Source: JAJPKK01 sp963787675
GTDB lineage: Bacteria > Pseudomonadota > Alphaproteobacteria > Rhizobiales > Xanthobacteraceae
Direction: 5' to 3'
Length of the DNA stretch: 64,000 nt
Assembly: GCA_963787675.1 (NCBI GenBank)
Contig: CAWBDV010000007.1
Location: 372,001-436,000, forward strand
In this document: piece by piece, positions 19,089 to 27,376 of the stretch
How the letters are laid out: each line of letters starts with the position of its first letter
Position numbering within the stretch: position 1 is the stretch's first letter
Translations under genes and position numbers: made by a program
Notes under the pieces: generated by a model
The model's database searches: none
Seen by the model: the letters and a program-made list of their open reading frames with translations, nothing else
What the model was told of the DNA's origin: nothing

Positions 19089-20319
19089 CGCGGCGCTCCG
19101 GTATCAGGAACCAAAGCGCGAGAATGTCGAGACAATAGAGGGCCGCGAGAAGCGCAATCGCAGTCTCAAAGCTGTACACGCTCGCCACGGCGCCGACCAC
19201 GACGGGGCCGAAGCCTCCGACGGCCCGCCCGATGTTGAATAGGACATTCTGCGCGGTCGCACGCGCTGCGGTCGGGAACAGTTCGCTGATCAGAGCGCCG
19301 TATCCGCCGAGCATGCCATTGACGAAGAAGCCCATCACCGCGCCGGCCACAAGCAGGTAGGCCGGATCTGTGAGCCGCGAATAGAGCACGACCATGATCG
19401 CGGCGCCTATCATGTAGGCGAGAAAAGCCGGACGCCGTCCAATACGGTCGGCGATGTGGCCGAACATGAAAATGCCGACCGCCATGCCGGCGATCGTCAC
19501 CATCGTCCAGACCGCAGATTGTGTCAGCGCGAAACCGAAGCGATTCGACAGATAGCTCGGCAGCCAGATCATCACGCCGTAATAACCGAAGTTCTGCACC
19601 GAGGTGAGGATGATCATGCCGATGCTCAATTTCGTGGTTTCGACACCATCGACCAGGAGATAGAGCGCCGACTCCTTGGGGTGGTCGTGCGATTTTTTTA
19701 CGAATACCTCCGGTTCGTGCAGTGAATTGCGGATGAAATAAGCCGCCACCGCGGGGAAGATGCCGAGCATGAACATGCCGCGCCAGCCGATGACCGGCAG
19801 GAGAATAGGCGTGATAAAGGCGGCGGCCAGCACGCCAAGCTGCCAGCCCAGGCCGACATAAGAGGAAGCCCGGGCCCGCATTGACGCCGGCCACGCTTCG
19901 GCGACGAGCGCCATGCCGATCCCGAATTCCCCGCCGAGGCCGACACCCGCGAGCGTGCGATAAAACAGAAGGTCATAATAGCCGCGGGCGAGCCCGCACA
20001 GACCGGTAAAGATAGCGAAAACGACGATCGTGTACGTGAGCACGCGCACGCGACCGATTTTGTCGGACAGCATGCCGAAAAAAATCCCGCCGATGACGGC
20101 GCCGATCAGCGTCGCTGTTACGAGCGATGCACCCTGTGCCGGCGTCAACGAGAGATCGGCTGAGATCATGGTGAGCATGAAACCCAGGATCAGAAGGTCG
20201 AAGCCGTCCATCGCGTAGCCGAGCGCGGATCCGATCAGCGCCTTGATGGCCTCGCGGTCGACCGTGGCCGGTGCCGAGGTATCGATCACGTCAGCTGTTG
20301 CAACATCGGGATTGATCAT
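19072..20319 (-). CDS. Major facilitator superfamily carrier (metabolite:H+ symporter type)
   Basis: A 415-aa, 12-helix inner-membrane carrier. Signature parts are ALGYAMDGFDLLILGFML in helix 1, FGMLSDKIGRVRVL in the 2-3 loop, RTLAGVGLGGEFGIGMALVA in helix 4, FGHIADRIGRRPAF in the 8-9 loop, and ISELFPTAARATAQNVLFNI in helix 10-11. The DGFD motif and GGE in helix 4 are typical of AAHS/sialate-type symporters that take up aromatic or dicarboxylic acids. As first gene of the operon, it probably imports the substrate used by the PyrD/PyrK/M20 enzymes, with orotate as a candidate. Confidence 0.92.
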   Translation of the reverse strand: MINPDVATADVIDTSAPATVDREAIKALIGSALGYAMDGFDLLILGFMLTMISADLSLTPAQGASLVTATLIGAVIGGIFFGMLSDKIGRVRVLTYTIVVFAIFTGLCGLARGYYDLLFYRTLAGVGLGGEFGIGMALVAEAWPASMRARASSYVGLGWQLGVLAAAFITPILLPVIGWRGMFMLGIFPAVAAYFIRNSLHEPEVFVKKSHDHPKESALYLLVDGVETTKLSIGMIILTSVQNFGYYGVMIWLPSYLSNRFGFALTQSAVWTMVTIAGMAVGIFMFGHIADRIGRRPAFLAYMIGAAIMVVLYSRLTDPAYLLVAGAVMGFFVNGMLGGYGALISELFPTAARATAQNVLFNIGRAVGGFGPVVVGAVASVYSFETAIALLAALYCLDILALWFLIPERRGAALS

Positions 20320-20675
20320 CGCGAGTGTCCCCTAAATTCTCGACGACACACAGTTCATCCGCGGCGAGACGATTAAGCGCGTCGCGATCCGAACAAACCT
20401 TATCTTCGAAGACACCTGTCGTATGCAGCCGCACTCCTATGGAGCGCGCGGAGTGCAGCGGCAAATCCCGGCACGGCAAGTTATTTCCGGTCAGCCAAGC
20501 TGGGCCGACACGTGACATCGTTCCATGACATTTTATAGAAATCAAGACAAATCTCAATAATGAGATAAACAGGCACACAGATGAGCACGCACCGTTCTAG
20601 TTCCCAGCGGACTCGTACAGCAGTAGGCTTGCGCTGCTGGAAGAGCGGCGAAGGAATATAGGGAAGGTGCGTTCG
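20320..20675. other. Divergent control region of the MFS operon and the aminotransferase pair
   Basis: About 356 bases. It includes the second TCTCA-TGAGA palindrome. On the minus strand a possible -35 (TTGAGA, inside the palindrome) and -10 (TAAAAT, 16-base spacing) face the MFS gene, so a bound regulator would block that promoter. No ORF in the region has support. Confidence 0.45.
20551..20566. promoter_or_regulatory. Candidate operator (ATCTCA-ATAA-TGAGAT), second copy
   Basis: ATCTCAATAATGAGAT is a perfect inverted repeat with 6-bp arms and a 4-base centre. The 5-bp arms TCTCA/TGAGA and the spacing equal the site before the XRE regulator. It lies between the MFS operon and the aminotransferase gene and could control both. 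Confidence 0.7.
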
Positions 20676-21650
20676 ATGGAGGACGGGGTCTGCTACCTCA
20701 ATGGTAGCTACGTGAAGGCGAGCGAGGCGAAAGTCTCGATTTTCGACCGCGGCTTTACCAGCGGCGAGGGCGTCTACGACGTGACCCGCAGCTTCGGTCA
20801 CAAGCTGTTCAAGCTGGACGCTCACCTCGCGCGGCTTTACCGCTCGTTGAAATACACCCGCATCGATTGCGGGATGGCGCCCGACGAGATGGCCCGACTT
20901 TCAGTCGAGGTCTTCGAACGTAACAAGCATCTGTTGAACCGGGATGATGATTGCGCGCTCTGGCAAGTTGTCTCCCGGGGTGCCGATCGCTTCAGCAAAG
21001 GCCGACCCGTGGCGGCGACGGTCGCGATCTTCCGTCTGCCGATCGCCTACCACAGCTTCGCTCGCGAATACGTCGAAGGCTGTCTGCTGGTCACGCCGTC
21101 AACCCGACGCACGCCGCCGCAGAGCTTGGAGGCCAAGGCCAAGATCACCAACAAGATGAACCATTCCATCGCGGCGTTCGAGGCGAAGCAGGTCAATCCC
21201 CGCGCGACGCCGCTGATGCTCGACCTGGACGGCAATATCTCCGAGACTCACCTCGGCAATTTCTTCTTCGTCAAAGACGGCAGGCTGTGTACCTCCTCCG
21301 ACCGAACGGTACTCGGCGGTGTGACCCGCTCGACCTTGTTCTCCATTGCGGGAGACCTCGGGGTCCCCGTCATCGAGGGAAATTTTACGCCCTACGACGT
21401 CTATTGCGCTGATGAAGCCTTCACCGCGAGCACTAGTCCGACCGTTGTGCCGGTCAAGAGCCTGAACGGCGTCGCGATCGGCGCGGAATTGCCCGGGCCG
21501 CTTACCCTCAAGCTGATGCTGGAGTGGGAGAAGCTTGTCGGGATCGACTTTGTCGGTCAGGCACTCGCCCATATCGACGATCGCGACAAGCAACACCTTC
21601 TCGGCGAATGGGCCAAGCGGCGAGAAAGTGCAACGTCGTCAGCAAACTAG
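20676..21650 (+). CDS. Class IV PLP-dependent aminotransferase (BCAT/D-amino-acid transaminase fold)
   Basis: A 324-aa fold-type IV enzyme. The N-terminus has YLNGSYVKASEAKVSIFDRG and GFTSGEGVYDVTRSFGHKLF, which are the class IV opening. The PLP lysine is probably in AKAKITNKMNHSIAAFEAKQ near residue 155. The conserved Glu segment is DLDGNISETHLGNFFFVKDG, and VLGGVTRSTLFSIAGDLGVP is the phosphate-binding loop. It moves amino groups between an amino acid and a keto acid; the substrate cannot be read. ATG 20676 fits GGGAAGG eight bases upstream. It precedes an NMT1-like receptor by 26 bases in one operon and shares a control region with the MFS operon. Confidence 0.92.
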   Translation: MEDGVCYLNGSYVKASEAKVSIFDRGFTSGEGVYDVTRSFGHKLFKLDAHLARLYRSLKYTRIDCGMAPDEMARLSVEVFERNKHLLNRDDDCALWQVVSRGADRFSKGRPVAATVAIFRLPIAYHSFAREYVEGCLLVTPSTRRTPPQSLEAKAKITNKMNHSIAAFEAKQVNPRATPLMLDLDGNISETHLGNFFFVKDGRLCTSSDRTVLGGVTRSTLFSIAGDLGVPVIEGNFTPYDVYCADEAFTASTSPTVVPVKSLNGVAIGAELPGPLTLKLMLEWEKLVGIDFVGQALAHIDDRDKQHLLGEWAKRRESATSSAN

Positions 21651-21676
21651 GCTGGTGTCACCGTCAGGAGGAAAGC

Positions 21677-22687
21677 ATGTACCGAAAGGCCTGTCGTCTG
21701 CTCGCGGGCGCTTTGATCGTTCTCGCGATTTCCTCACTGACTGAGCGGCAACATGCCGCTGCCAAGGAGCTGCTGCTCGCCGAACCGGTTCATCACGTCG
21801 GCTTCCTGCCGGTCTATGTCGCACTGCGGAAAGGCTACTTCAAAGACGAGGGCATCGACCTCAAAGTTGCAGTCATGGTGTCGCCCGGCTTCATCAATGC
21901 GGTGCTGTCCGGCGATGCGTTCGCCTATATCGCGTCCGTTGATCACAACGCCTCCGCGCACGTCAACGGCAAGGACATCATGGCGGTGAGCAACCTCGTG
22001 GCGCGCGCCAACATCTATATGATGGCGCGCACGGACATTCCGCCGATGACGACCGATCTTCCGTCCTACCTTCGAGGCAAGCGGATCGCGGTCGGCTACT
22101 ACAGCAGCACGCCGAACAACGTCCTGCGCTATTTCCTCAAGAAGTGGCGCCTCGAGCCTGGCAAGGATGTCACGCTGATCGAGGTCGGAAACTCCTCTAT
22201 CGTACCGGCCACCGTCAGGGCCAAACAAGCCGACCTTGGCGTCTCGTCCGAGCCCTTCATTACGCAGCTGTACAGGGACGGCATCTGGACCCAGCCGATA
22301 CTCAATTCGTCGCGCGAACTCGGCCCCTTCGTCGATACGGCGTTGAGCGTCCGCCGTGACGTGATGGAAAAAGATCCCGCGACCGTGAAGGCTCTCGTCA
22401 AGGCGCTTGTGCGGGGCCTCGCTTATACAGACAGCCACCGCGGCGAAATGCTCGACTTCGCCAAATCCGAATTCCCGACCGCCAGCGCGGACGACATCAA
22501 GGCTTCGCTCGATCGCAGCTTCGCCGACGGCCTCTTCAGTGCGGACGGATTCATTTCCAAGGAGTCCTGGACAAACGCAGAGGCGGTCGCGCGTCAAGCC
22601 GGCATTCTCAAGCAGCCGGTTTTTTATGACGAAGTGATCGATATGCGGTTCGTCAACGAGGTTCGAGGAGAATTGGGCATTCGCTAG
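21677..22687 (+). CDS. NMT1/THI5-like ABC solute-binding protein
   Basis: A 336-aa periplasmic receptor with a Sec signal (residues about 1-30). It has the SsuA/ThiY-type fold: EPVHHVGFLPVYVALRKGYF followed by KDEGIDLKVAV, LRGKRIAVGYYSSTPNNVLR, VEVGNSSIVPATVRAKQADL-like middle, and KDPATVKALVKALVRGLAYT. Family members bind pyrimidine precursors of thiamine, riboflavin, nitrate, sulfonates or aromatic acids. AGGAGG at 21666 sets the start. No permease or ATPase is adjacent. Being co-transcribed with the aminotransferase and near a pyrimidine-type operon, a heterocyclic ligand is plausible. Confidence 0.88.
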   Translation: MYRKACRLLAGALIVLAISSLTERQHAAAKELLLAEPVHHVGFLPVYVALRKGYFKDEGIDLKVAVMVSPGFINAVLSGDAFAYIASVDHNASAHVNGKDIMAVSNLVARANIYMMARTDIPPMTTDLPSYLRGKRIAVGYYSSTPNNVLRYFLKKWRLEPGKDVTLIEVGNSSIVPATVRAKQADLGVSSEPFITQLYRDGIWTQPILNSSRELGPFVDTALSVRRDVMEKDPATVKALVKALVRGLAYTDSHRGEMLDFAKSEFPTASADDIKASLDRSFADGLFSADGFISKESWTNAEAVARQAGILKQPVFYDEVIDMRFVNEVRGELGIR

Positions 22688-22806
22688 AGGGAGTACGAGC
22701 TCTCAATTTGCGGAAAGCGCTCACGTGAGCCAACGGCATCAATTCATCATCCGCGCAGCAGCTCAAATAAATCGCCCAGAATAGACGATTGTTCCTGGCG
22801 AAGTTT

Positions 22807-23559
22807 CTATTTCCAAACCTCGCGTAACCATGGGATTGCCTGCCGCAAGGCATCTCGGAAGCGGTGCGTTTCGTAATGGGTGATGCCGGTGAGCGGGATT
22901 AGCTTTGCGTTCACGCCCGCACTCTGAAGTTCCGCAATGCGCGCCTCCGTTGGGCCAAAAGGTGCGACCTGGTCGTCGTGTGAATGAATCGCCAAAACCG
23001 GAAGGCGCCAGCCGGCGGCGGATGCTGGCGGCCTGCCTGCGACCGGAATTGCTGCGCTGAAGCGTTGTGGGAATTTTTCGGCAAAATGCCAGGAGCCGGT
23101 ACCCCCCATGCTGTAACCGGTGACGGCAATTTTTTTCTTATCGATTGCGTAGTTGGCGAGAACCATGTCCAGCAATGCATTCACGGCCTTATCGTTTTCG
23201 GCGGTCCTCCAATCGCCTCGCACCGAATCCGGCGCGACAATGATGGCGCCGAGTCCCGCGAGAGCGGGACCAATGAGGATCTGCACCACGTCTCCGCCGG
23301 CCCCGGCTGCATCTCCGCCTCGAACCCCGAAGTGCAATGCAAGAATGAGAGGGGCAGGCGTTGAGGGAGAATAGTTGTCCGGGATGAGGATTGCGTAGCG
23401 GATCGGCGCCCCGTCTGCACGCTGCAAGCTCAGACTATGCAGACCTGGAACATGCACCGGAGTATCACCCGCGACCTGCGCCGACACGACGATTGGCGAC
23501 AAGGATAGAATTGTGCACGCCTTGATCGCGCAAAGCTGCAGAAATCCAAGGGCCTTCAT
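22807..23559 (-). CDS. Secreted alpha/beta-hydrolase (esterase / PHB depolymerase-like)
   Basis: A 250-aa protein with a signal peptide (ending near VVSAQ). The nucleophile elbow is GYSMGGTGSW (Ser), the acid is in AIHSHDDQVAPFGPTEARI, and the His is in LTGITHYETHRF, so the triad is complete. PAPLILALHFGVRGGDAAG gives the oxyanion strand. It likely hydrolyses ester bonds of small or polymeric substrates outside the cytoplasm; the substrate is unknown. The gene converges with the receptor gene ending at 22687. A GTG immediately before the ATG is also possible as start. Confidence 0.87.
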   Translation of the reverse strand: MKALGFLQLCAIKACTILSLSPIVVSAQVAGDTPVHVPGLHSLSLQRADGAPIRYAILIPDNYSPSTPAPLILALHFGVRGGDAAGAGGDVVQILIGPALAGLGAIIVAPDSVRGDWRTAENDKAVNALLDMVLANYAIDKKKIAVTGYSMGGTGSWHFAEKFPQRFSAAIPVAGRPPASAAGWRLPVLAIHSHDDQVAPFGPTEARIAELQSAGVNAKLIPLTGITHYETHRFRDALRQAIPWLREVWK

Positions 23560-23710
23560 CACTTTCCCTTTGTTGACATGGTGCTAATCGCGATCGCGCG
23601 TCTCTCGAGAAACAACGCTCGGGAGGCCTCGATTGTATGCAAACTCGGTTGTATGCTCTTAGTAGCCGAATGGCCAAAAACTCAATTTCTGGTCAAGGGA
23701 GGAAAAATCG

Positions 23711-25375
23711 ATGTTTCGCCATGGGCGTCGAATTTTAGCCGTCATCGCGGCCGTCGTGCTGGTTGTCGGCATCCACGCAAGCAGAGCGGCAGACTTTGCC
23801 GGCAGCGTCCAGGGCGTGGTGAAGAGCGCATCCGGGCAAGCGCTTGCCGGGGCCTACGTCAAATTGATCAATCCGGAGCGTCGCCTGACGTTCATGGTGA
23901 TTAGCCAGGCGCAGGGCCGCTACTCAATGAACAACCTGCCGCCGGGCAATTACACGGTGCAGGGCATTGGGAATGGCTTTGAGAGCAAGCTCACGCCGCT
24001 CACGTTGACGTCCGACAAACCGGCGACAGCCGATGTGTCGCTCACGGAAGAGCAAGGACCTGTGGTGCCGAACGGCTGGATTCGGCGGCCCGGGCGCGTC
24101 GCCGGCAATGAACTCGATTTCGAGTTGCAACCGCCGAATCTGCCGGAAGGCGAAGGCAAGGCGATCGTGGAAGCGAAGTGCGGCCAATGCCATTTCCTGC
24201 ACCGGCTGACACAAATGAGATGGACGCGCCCCAACTGGCAGAAAAAGATCGCCTGGATGCGCGAACGCATTCATGAAAGACAGGGCGCCCAGGATCTGAC
24301 CGACCAGGAAGAAAAGACGGTCATCGATTATCTGGCCAAGAACTTCTCGAACACCACGCCAAAGCCCGATCCCAACGGCCGCCTGTCGCGAACCCTGCTG
24401 CAGGGCGCCGCTGCCAAGTATATCGCGGTCGATTATGCGGTCGCGAATTCCGACGCCGCACTTCACGACATCGCGGTCGATCCGCAGGGCATCGCCTGGG
24501 TGAACGAGCTCAACGAATACAAGCTCGGACGCTTCGATCCGAAGACCTATGAGTTCACCGACATCGATCCGCCGCCGGGCCCGAGGAAAATCGGCATCCT
24601 CAATCACATGGGTCCGCCGGTGCGCGGCGTCGGGGACTCGATCTGGATGGCGGAGATCGGCGCCAACCGCCGCTGGCTCCAGTTCGACACCAAGTACCAG
24701 GAGTTCACCGCCTTTCCGGCGCCGGCGGACTTCAAGGGCCAGATGACCGGCAACAGCATGCGCGCCGACCCGAACGGCAAGATGGTGTGGTCGACGGCCG
24801 GCACCCGGATTGTCGGGTTGAACCTCGAAACCAAGCAGTTCATCGCGTACGACATTCCTCATTGGGTCGAAACCAAGCAGAATCCCGGCGCTTACGGCAT
24901 CGATGTCGCGGGCGACGGCAGGGTGTGGTTCGTCGAGCGGGAAGCAAACAAAATCGGTCGGCTCGATCCGGCGACGGGCAAGATCGACGAATTCCCGACT
25001 CCTGGCGTCGACATTCCGCGCCGCATGGGAACGGATTGGGACGGCAACCTCTGGATCGGTTTCCATAACGCCGGGAAACTCGTGAAGGTCGATCAGAAAA
25101 CCGGCAAGATGACCCAGTACGCGCCGCCGACCGCGAACAACGGCGCCTATCACGCGGTTGCTGACGCGAAGCACAAGGTGATCTGGATTACCTTGCAGAC
25201 GGCGGACAGAATCGCCCGCTTTGATCCCAAGACGGAAACGTGGACGGAGTTCGCGCTGCCGATCGTGGAGTCGGATGCAAGAAGGATCGAACTTGATCCG
25301 ACCAACCCGAACCGCATCTGGTGGTCAGGCGATACCTCGAGCCATCTCGGCTACATCGAGGTGCTCGACCAGTAG
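23711..25375 (+). CDS. Secreted CnaB-like / cytochrome c / Vgb-lyase-type beta-propeller fusion
   Basis: A 554-aa exported protein with three parts. After the signal peptide (to about residue 27) is a carboxypeptidase-regulatory/CnaB-like beta-sandwich (VQGVVKSASGQALAGAYVKL, GRYSMNNLPPGNYTVQGIG). Around residue 155-160 is a single heme-c motif, KCGQCHFLH, in a short cytochrome-like domain ending in EEKTVIDYLAKNFS. The rest is a six-blade propeller of virginiamycin-B-lyase/streptogramin-lyase type, with repeats such as AWVNELNEYKLGRFDPKTY, VWFVEREANKIGRLDPATG and LWIGFHNAGKLVKVDQKTG. ATG follows GGGAGGAAAAATCG. The combination suggests a periplasmic redox-linked enzyme; the reaction is unknown. 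Confidence 0.88.
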   Translation: MFRHGRRILAVIAAVVLVVGIHASRAADFAGSVQGVVKSASGQALAGAYVKLINPERRLTFMVISQAQGRYSMNNLPPGNYTVQGIGNGFESKLTPLTLTSDKPATADVSLTEEQGPVVPNGWIRRPGRVAGNELDFELQPPNLPEGEGKAIVEAKCGQCHFLHRLTQMRWTRPNWQKKIAWMRERIHERQGAQDLTDQEEKTVIDYLAKNFSNTTPKPDPNGRLSRTLLQGAAAKYIAVDYAVANSDAALHDIAVDPQGIAWVNELNEYKLGRFDPKTYEFTDIDPPPGPRKIGILNHMGPPVRGVGDSIWMAEIGANRRWLQFDTKYQEFTAFPAPADFKGQMTGNSMRADPNGKMVWSTAGTRIVGLNLETKQFIAYDIPHWVETKQNPGAYGIDVAGDGRVWFVEREANKIGRLDPATGKIDEFPTPGVDIPRRMGTDWDGNLWIGFHNAGKLVKVDQKTGKMTQYAPPTANNGAYHAVADAKHKVIWITLQTADRIARFDPKTETWTEFALPIVESDARRIELDPTNPNRIWWSGDTSSHLGYIEVLDQ

Positions 25376-25565
25376 GAAGCGGATGGGCCGTGGCGGAGGG
25401 CAGGCGAAAATCTGGCCCTCCGCGATGCCATAGTCCGTGGCTTATGCGCACCATGTAGCCTTCGTCATCGATCCATCTAAGCGCGATGAGGTCGCTAGAA
25501 TTATTCGTCCACTCGTCAATTCGGGGATACTGATCTGTTTGGGGGCAGCAGAGGAAACCGGTCTC

Positions 25566-26561
25566 GTGCACTTCTCTCGCCCGCACTCACCACGTCGCCG
25601 TCGTTTCCTTAAGCTCGCCGTTGCGGCCACGGCGGCATCCGCCTTGCCGCGCGCCGCACTCGCGCTCGATTACCCGACGCGGCCGGTCCATTTTGTGGTG
25701 GGCTTCACCGCCGGTGGTCAGCAGGACATCATGGCGCGGCTTATCGCGAACTGGCTATCGGAGCGTCTGGGGCAGCAGTTCCTGGTCGAGAACCGCTCCG
25801 GCGCCGGCGGCAATGTCGGCGCCGAAGCTGTCATCAATTCGCCGCCGGACGGCTACTCGATGCTGTTGGTGGGGTCGCCGAACGCCATCAACGCGACGCT
25901 CTATCAAAAGCTCAACTTCGTATTCCTGCGCGACATCGCGCCGATCGCCGGCATTGCGCGCACGCCGCTCGTGGTCGAGGTGAACCCGTCGTTTCCGGTG
26001 ACGACAATCCCGGAATTCATCGCCTACGCCAAGGCGCACCCGGGCAAGATCAATTACGCCTCGGCAGGCAACGGCACGCCGCATCATGCCTCGGCGGAGT
26101 TGTTCAAGATGATGGCCGGTATCGACATCGTCCACGTGCCTTATCGCGGCACGGCACCGGCAATGGTCGATCTCTTGGCCGGGCAGGTCCAGGTCATGTT
26201 CGATCCGCTGCCGGCCTCGATCGAACATGTCCGCAGCGGCGCACTTCGGCCACTCGCAGTCACCGGCCCGGCAAGGTGGCCGACATTGCCTGATATTCCG
26301 ACCGTCAGTGAATTCGTTCCGGGCTACGTGACGGAATCCTGGTACGGCGCCGGCGTACCCCGCGCCACGCCGGTCGAGATCATCGACAAGCTCAACCGCG
26401 AGATCAACGCGGGTTTAGCCAACCCCAAGATGCAGGCGCGGCTTGCCGAACTCGGAACCACGCCAATGCCCGGATCGCCACAGGATTTCGGGCGATTCCT
26501 CGTGGACGAAACCGAAAAGTGGGGCAAGGTCGTCAAAGCTTCCGGCGCCAGGGCGGATTAG
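25566..26561 (+). CDS. Bug/TctC-family solute receptor
   Basis: A 331-aa periplasmic binding protein. The start chosen is GTG 25566, with AGAGGAAA upstream; it gives a twin-Arg-like leader (RRRRFLKLAVAATAASALPR). A start at 25437 would add 43 residues with no signal features. The Bug pattern is complete: LDYPTRPVHFVVGFTAGGQQ, LVENRSGAGGNVGAEAVINS, YAKAHPGKINYASAGNGTPH, HVPYRGTAPAMVDLLAGQVQ and FGRFLVDETEKWGKVVKASG. No TctAB genes are close. The ligand, probably a carboxylate, is unknown. Confidence 0.92.
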   Translation: MHFSRPHSPRRRRFLKLAVAATAASALPRAALALDYPTRPVHFVVGFTAGGQQDIMARLIANWLSERLGQQFLVENRSGAGGNVGAEAVINSPPDGYSMLLVGSPNAINATLYQKLNFVFLRDIAPIAGIARTPLVVEVNPSFPVTTIPEFIAYAKAHPGKINYASAGNGTPHHASAELFKMMAGIDIVHVPYRGTAPAMVDLLAGQVQVMFDPLPASIEHVRSGALRPLAVTGPARWPTLPDIPTVSEFVPGYVTESWYGAGVPRATPVEIIDKLNREINAGLANPKMQARLAELGTTPMPGSPQDFGRFLVDETEKWGKVVKASGARAD

Positions 26562-26692
26562 GCGATGCAGTTGAAATTTGCCTGTCGCCCGCTCCGGCAT
26601 CTCGTGGATCGAGCGCGTGGCGCGGTATCGCCGCCGAACCCAGTCCCCACCCATTGAGCCGCTAGCTTTATGTAAATGGTGCCCGGCGGCGC

Positions 26693-26866
26693 TCAGGCCG
26701 CCTCTTCGTCTGGCCGGTTGCGCTCTTCCATCTCGTCGGCGAGAGCGTACCAGCGGGCGGCAAGGCGTTTCAGGGTCTGCTTGACGTCCTCGTCGCTCGT
26801 TGAGAGCGAGTAAAGAAAGCACTCTGCTGCACTTGCTCGATATTGTTCAGCCTTCGTCATGGTCAT
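26693..26866 (-). CDS. Small conserved hypothetical protein (57 aa)
   Basis: A short charged helical protein, MTMTKAEQYRASAAEC followed by EEDVKQTLKRLAARWYALAD-like sequence and a Glu-rich end. Proteins with this MTKAEQYRxxAxEC opening are common and uncharacterised in Bradyrhizobium and relatives. The start is ATG 26866 or 26860; the frame upstream (to 26923) codes an unlikely Gly/Trp-rich leader. No function can be given. Confidence 0.65.
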   Translation of the reverse strand: MTMTKAEQYRASAAECFLYSLSTSDEDVKQTLKRLAARWYALADEMEERNRPDEEAA

Positions 26867-27376
26867 AACCCCACCCACTTCACCCCCAAGCCCCCAACGC
26901 CAAACCCCAATGCAAGCCGGCAATTCGAGTTTCGAGATCGAATCAATCTGATAGATATTTTGCTAAAAATTGACTTAACGCGTACGGGACAGGCCCCCAT
27001 GGAACGGTCGCGATGTCCGTCGGCTAAGCGACAATGTGCTCAGTATCGGAACGCGGATCGAACCGCGTGCAGGCGGCGATCAAACCGACCCCGAATGACG
27101 AAAATAAGACGCGCGTGAGACGATCGAATGTGGGCGCGGACGGGGAACTCTCAGCCCGAAAGCCTAGGCCGGTTCGGTTCGTACAGGCAGCTCACGCTCG
27201 CTCGAGGGCACGCGGGTTCGGTGCAAATCGTGCCCGCGCCGTCCATGATCTGCCTGCTTGACAAGGCGAGTTTGACTCTGTGTCCTTGCCGACGAAGGCG
27301 CCAGCCGACGCGATGAGCCCTGAGACAAAGCGTCGAAAATCCTTGGGTGGGAACTGGCACAGCCGGGGTACGGGCC
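26867..27376. other. Intergenic region without a supported gene
   Basis: About 510 bases between a minus-strand small gene and a plus-strand oxygenase. It is AT-richer near 26940-26990. Short plus-strand frames exist but none shows conserved features. A GGTTCGGTGCAAATC stretch near 27219 recalls a tRNA T-arm, but no cloverleaf could be built. Confidence 0.4.

Noticed and set aside
23924..25174. 416-aa minus-strand open frame opposite the propeller fusion
   Set aside because: Antisense shadow; the plus-strand frame has signal peptide, heme site and propeller repeats.
27219..27245. T-arm-like sequence suggesting a tRNA
   Set aside because: No acceptor stem, D-arm or anticodon arm could be paired around it.
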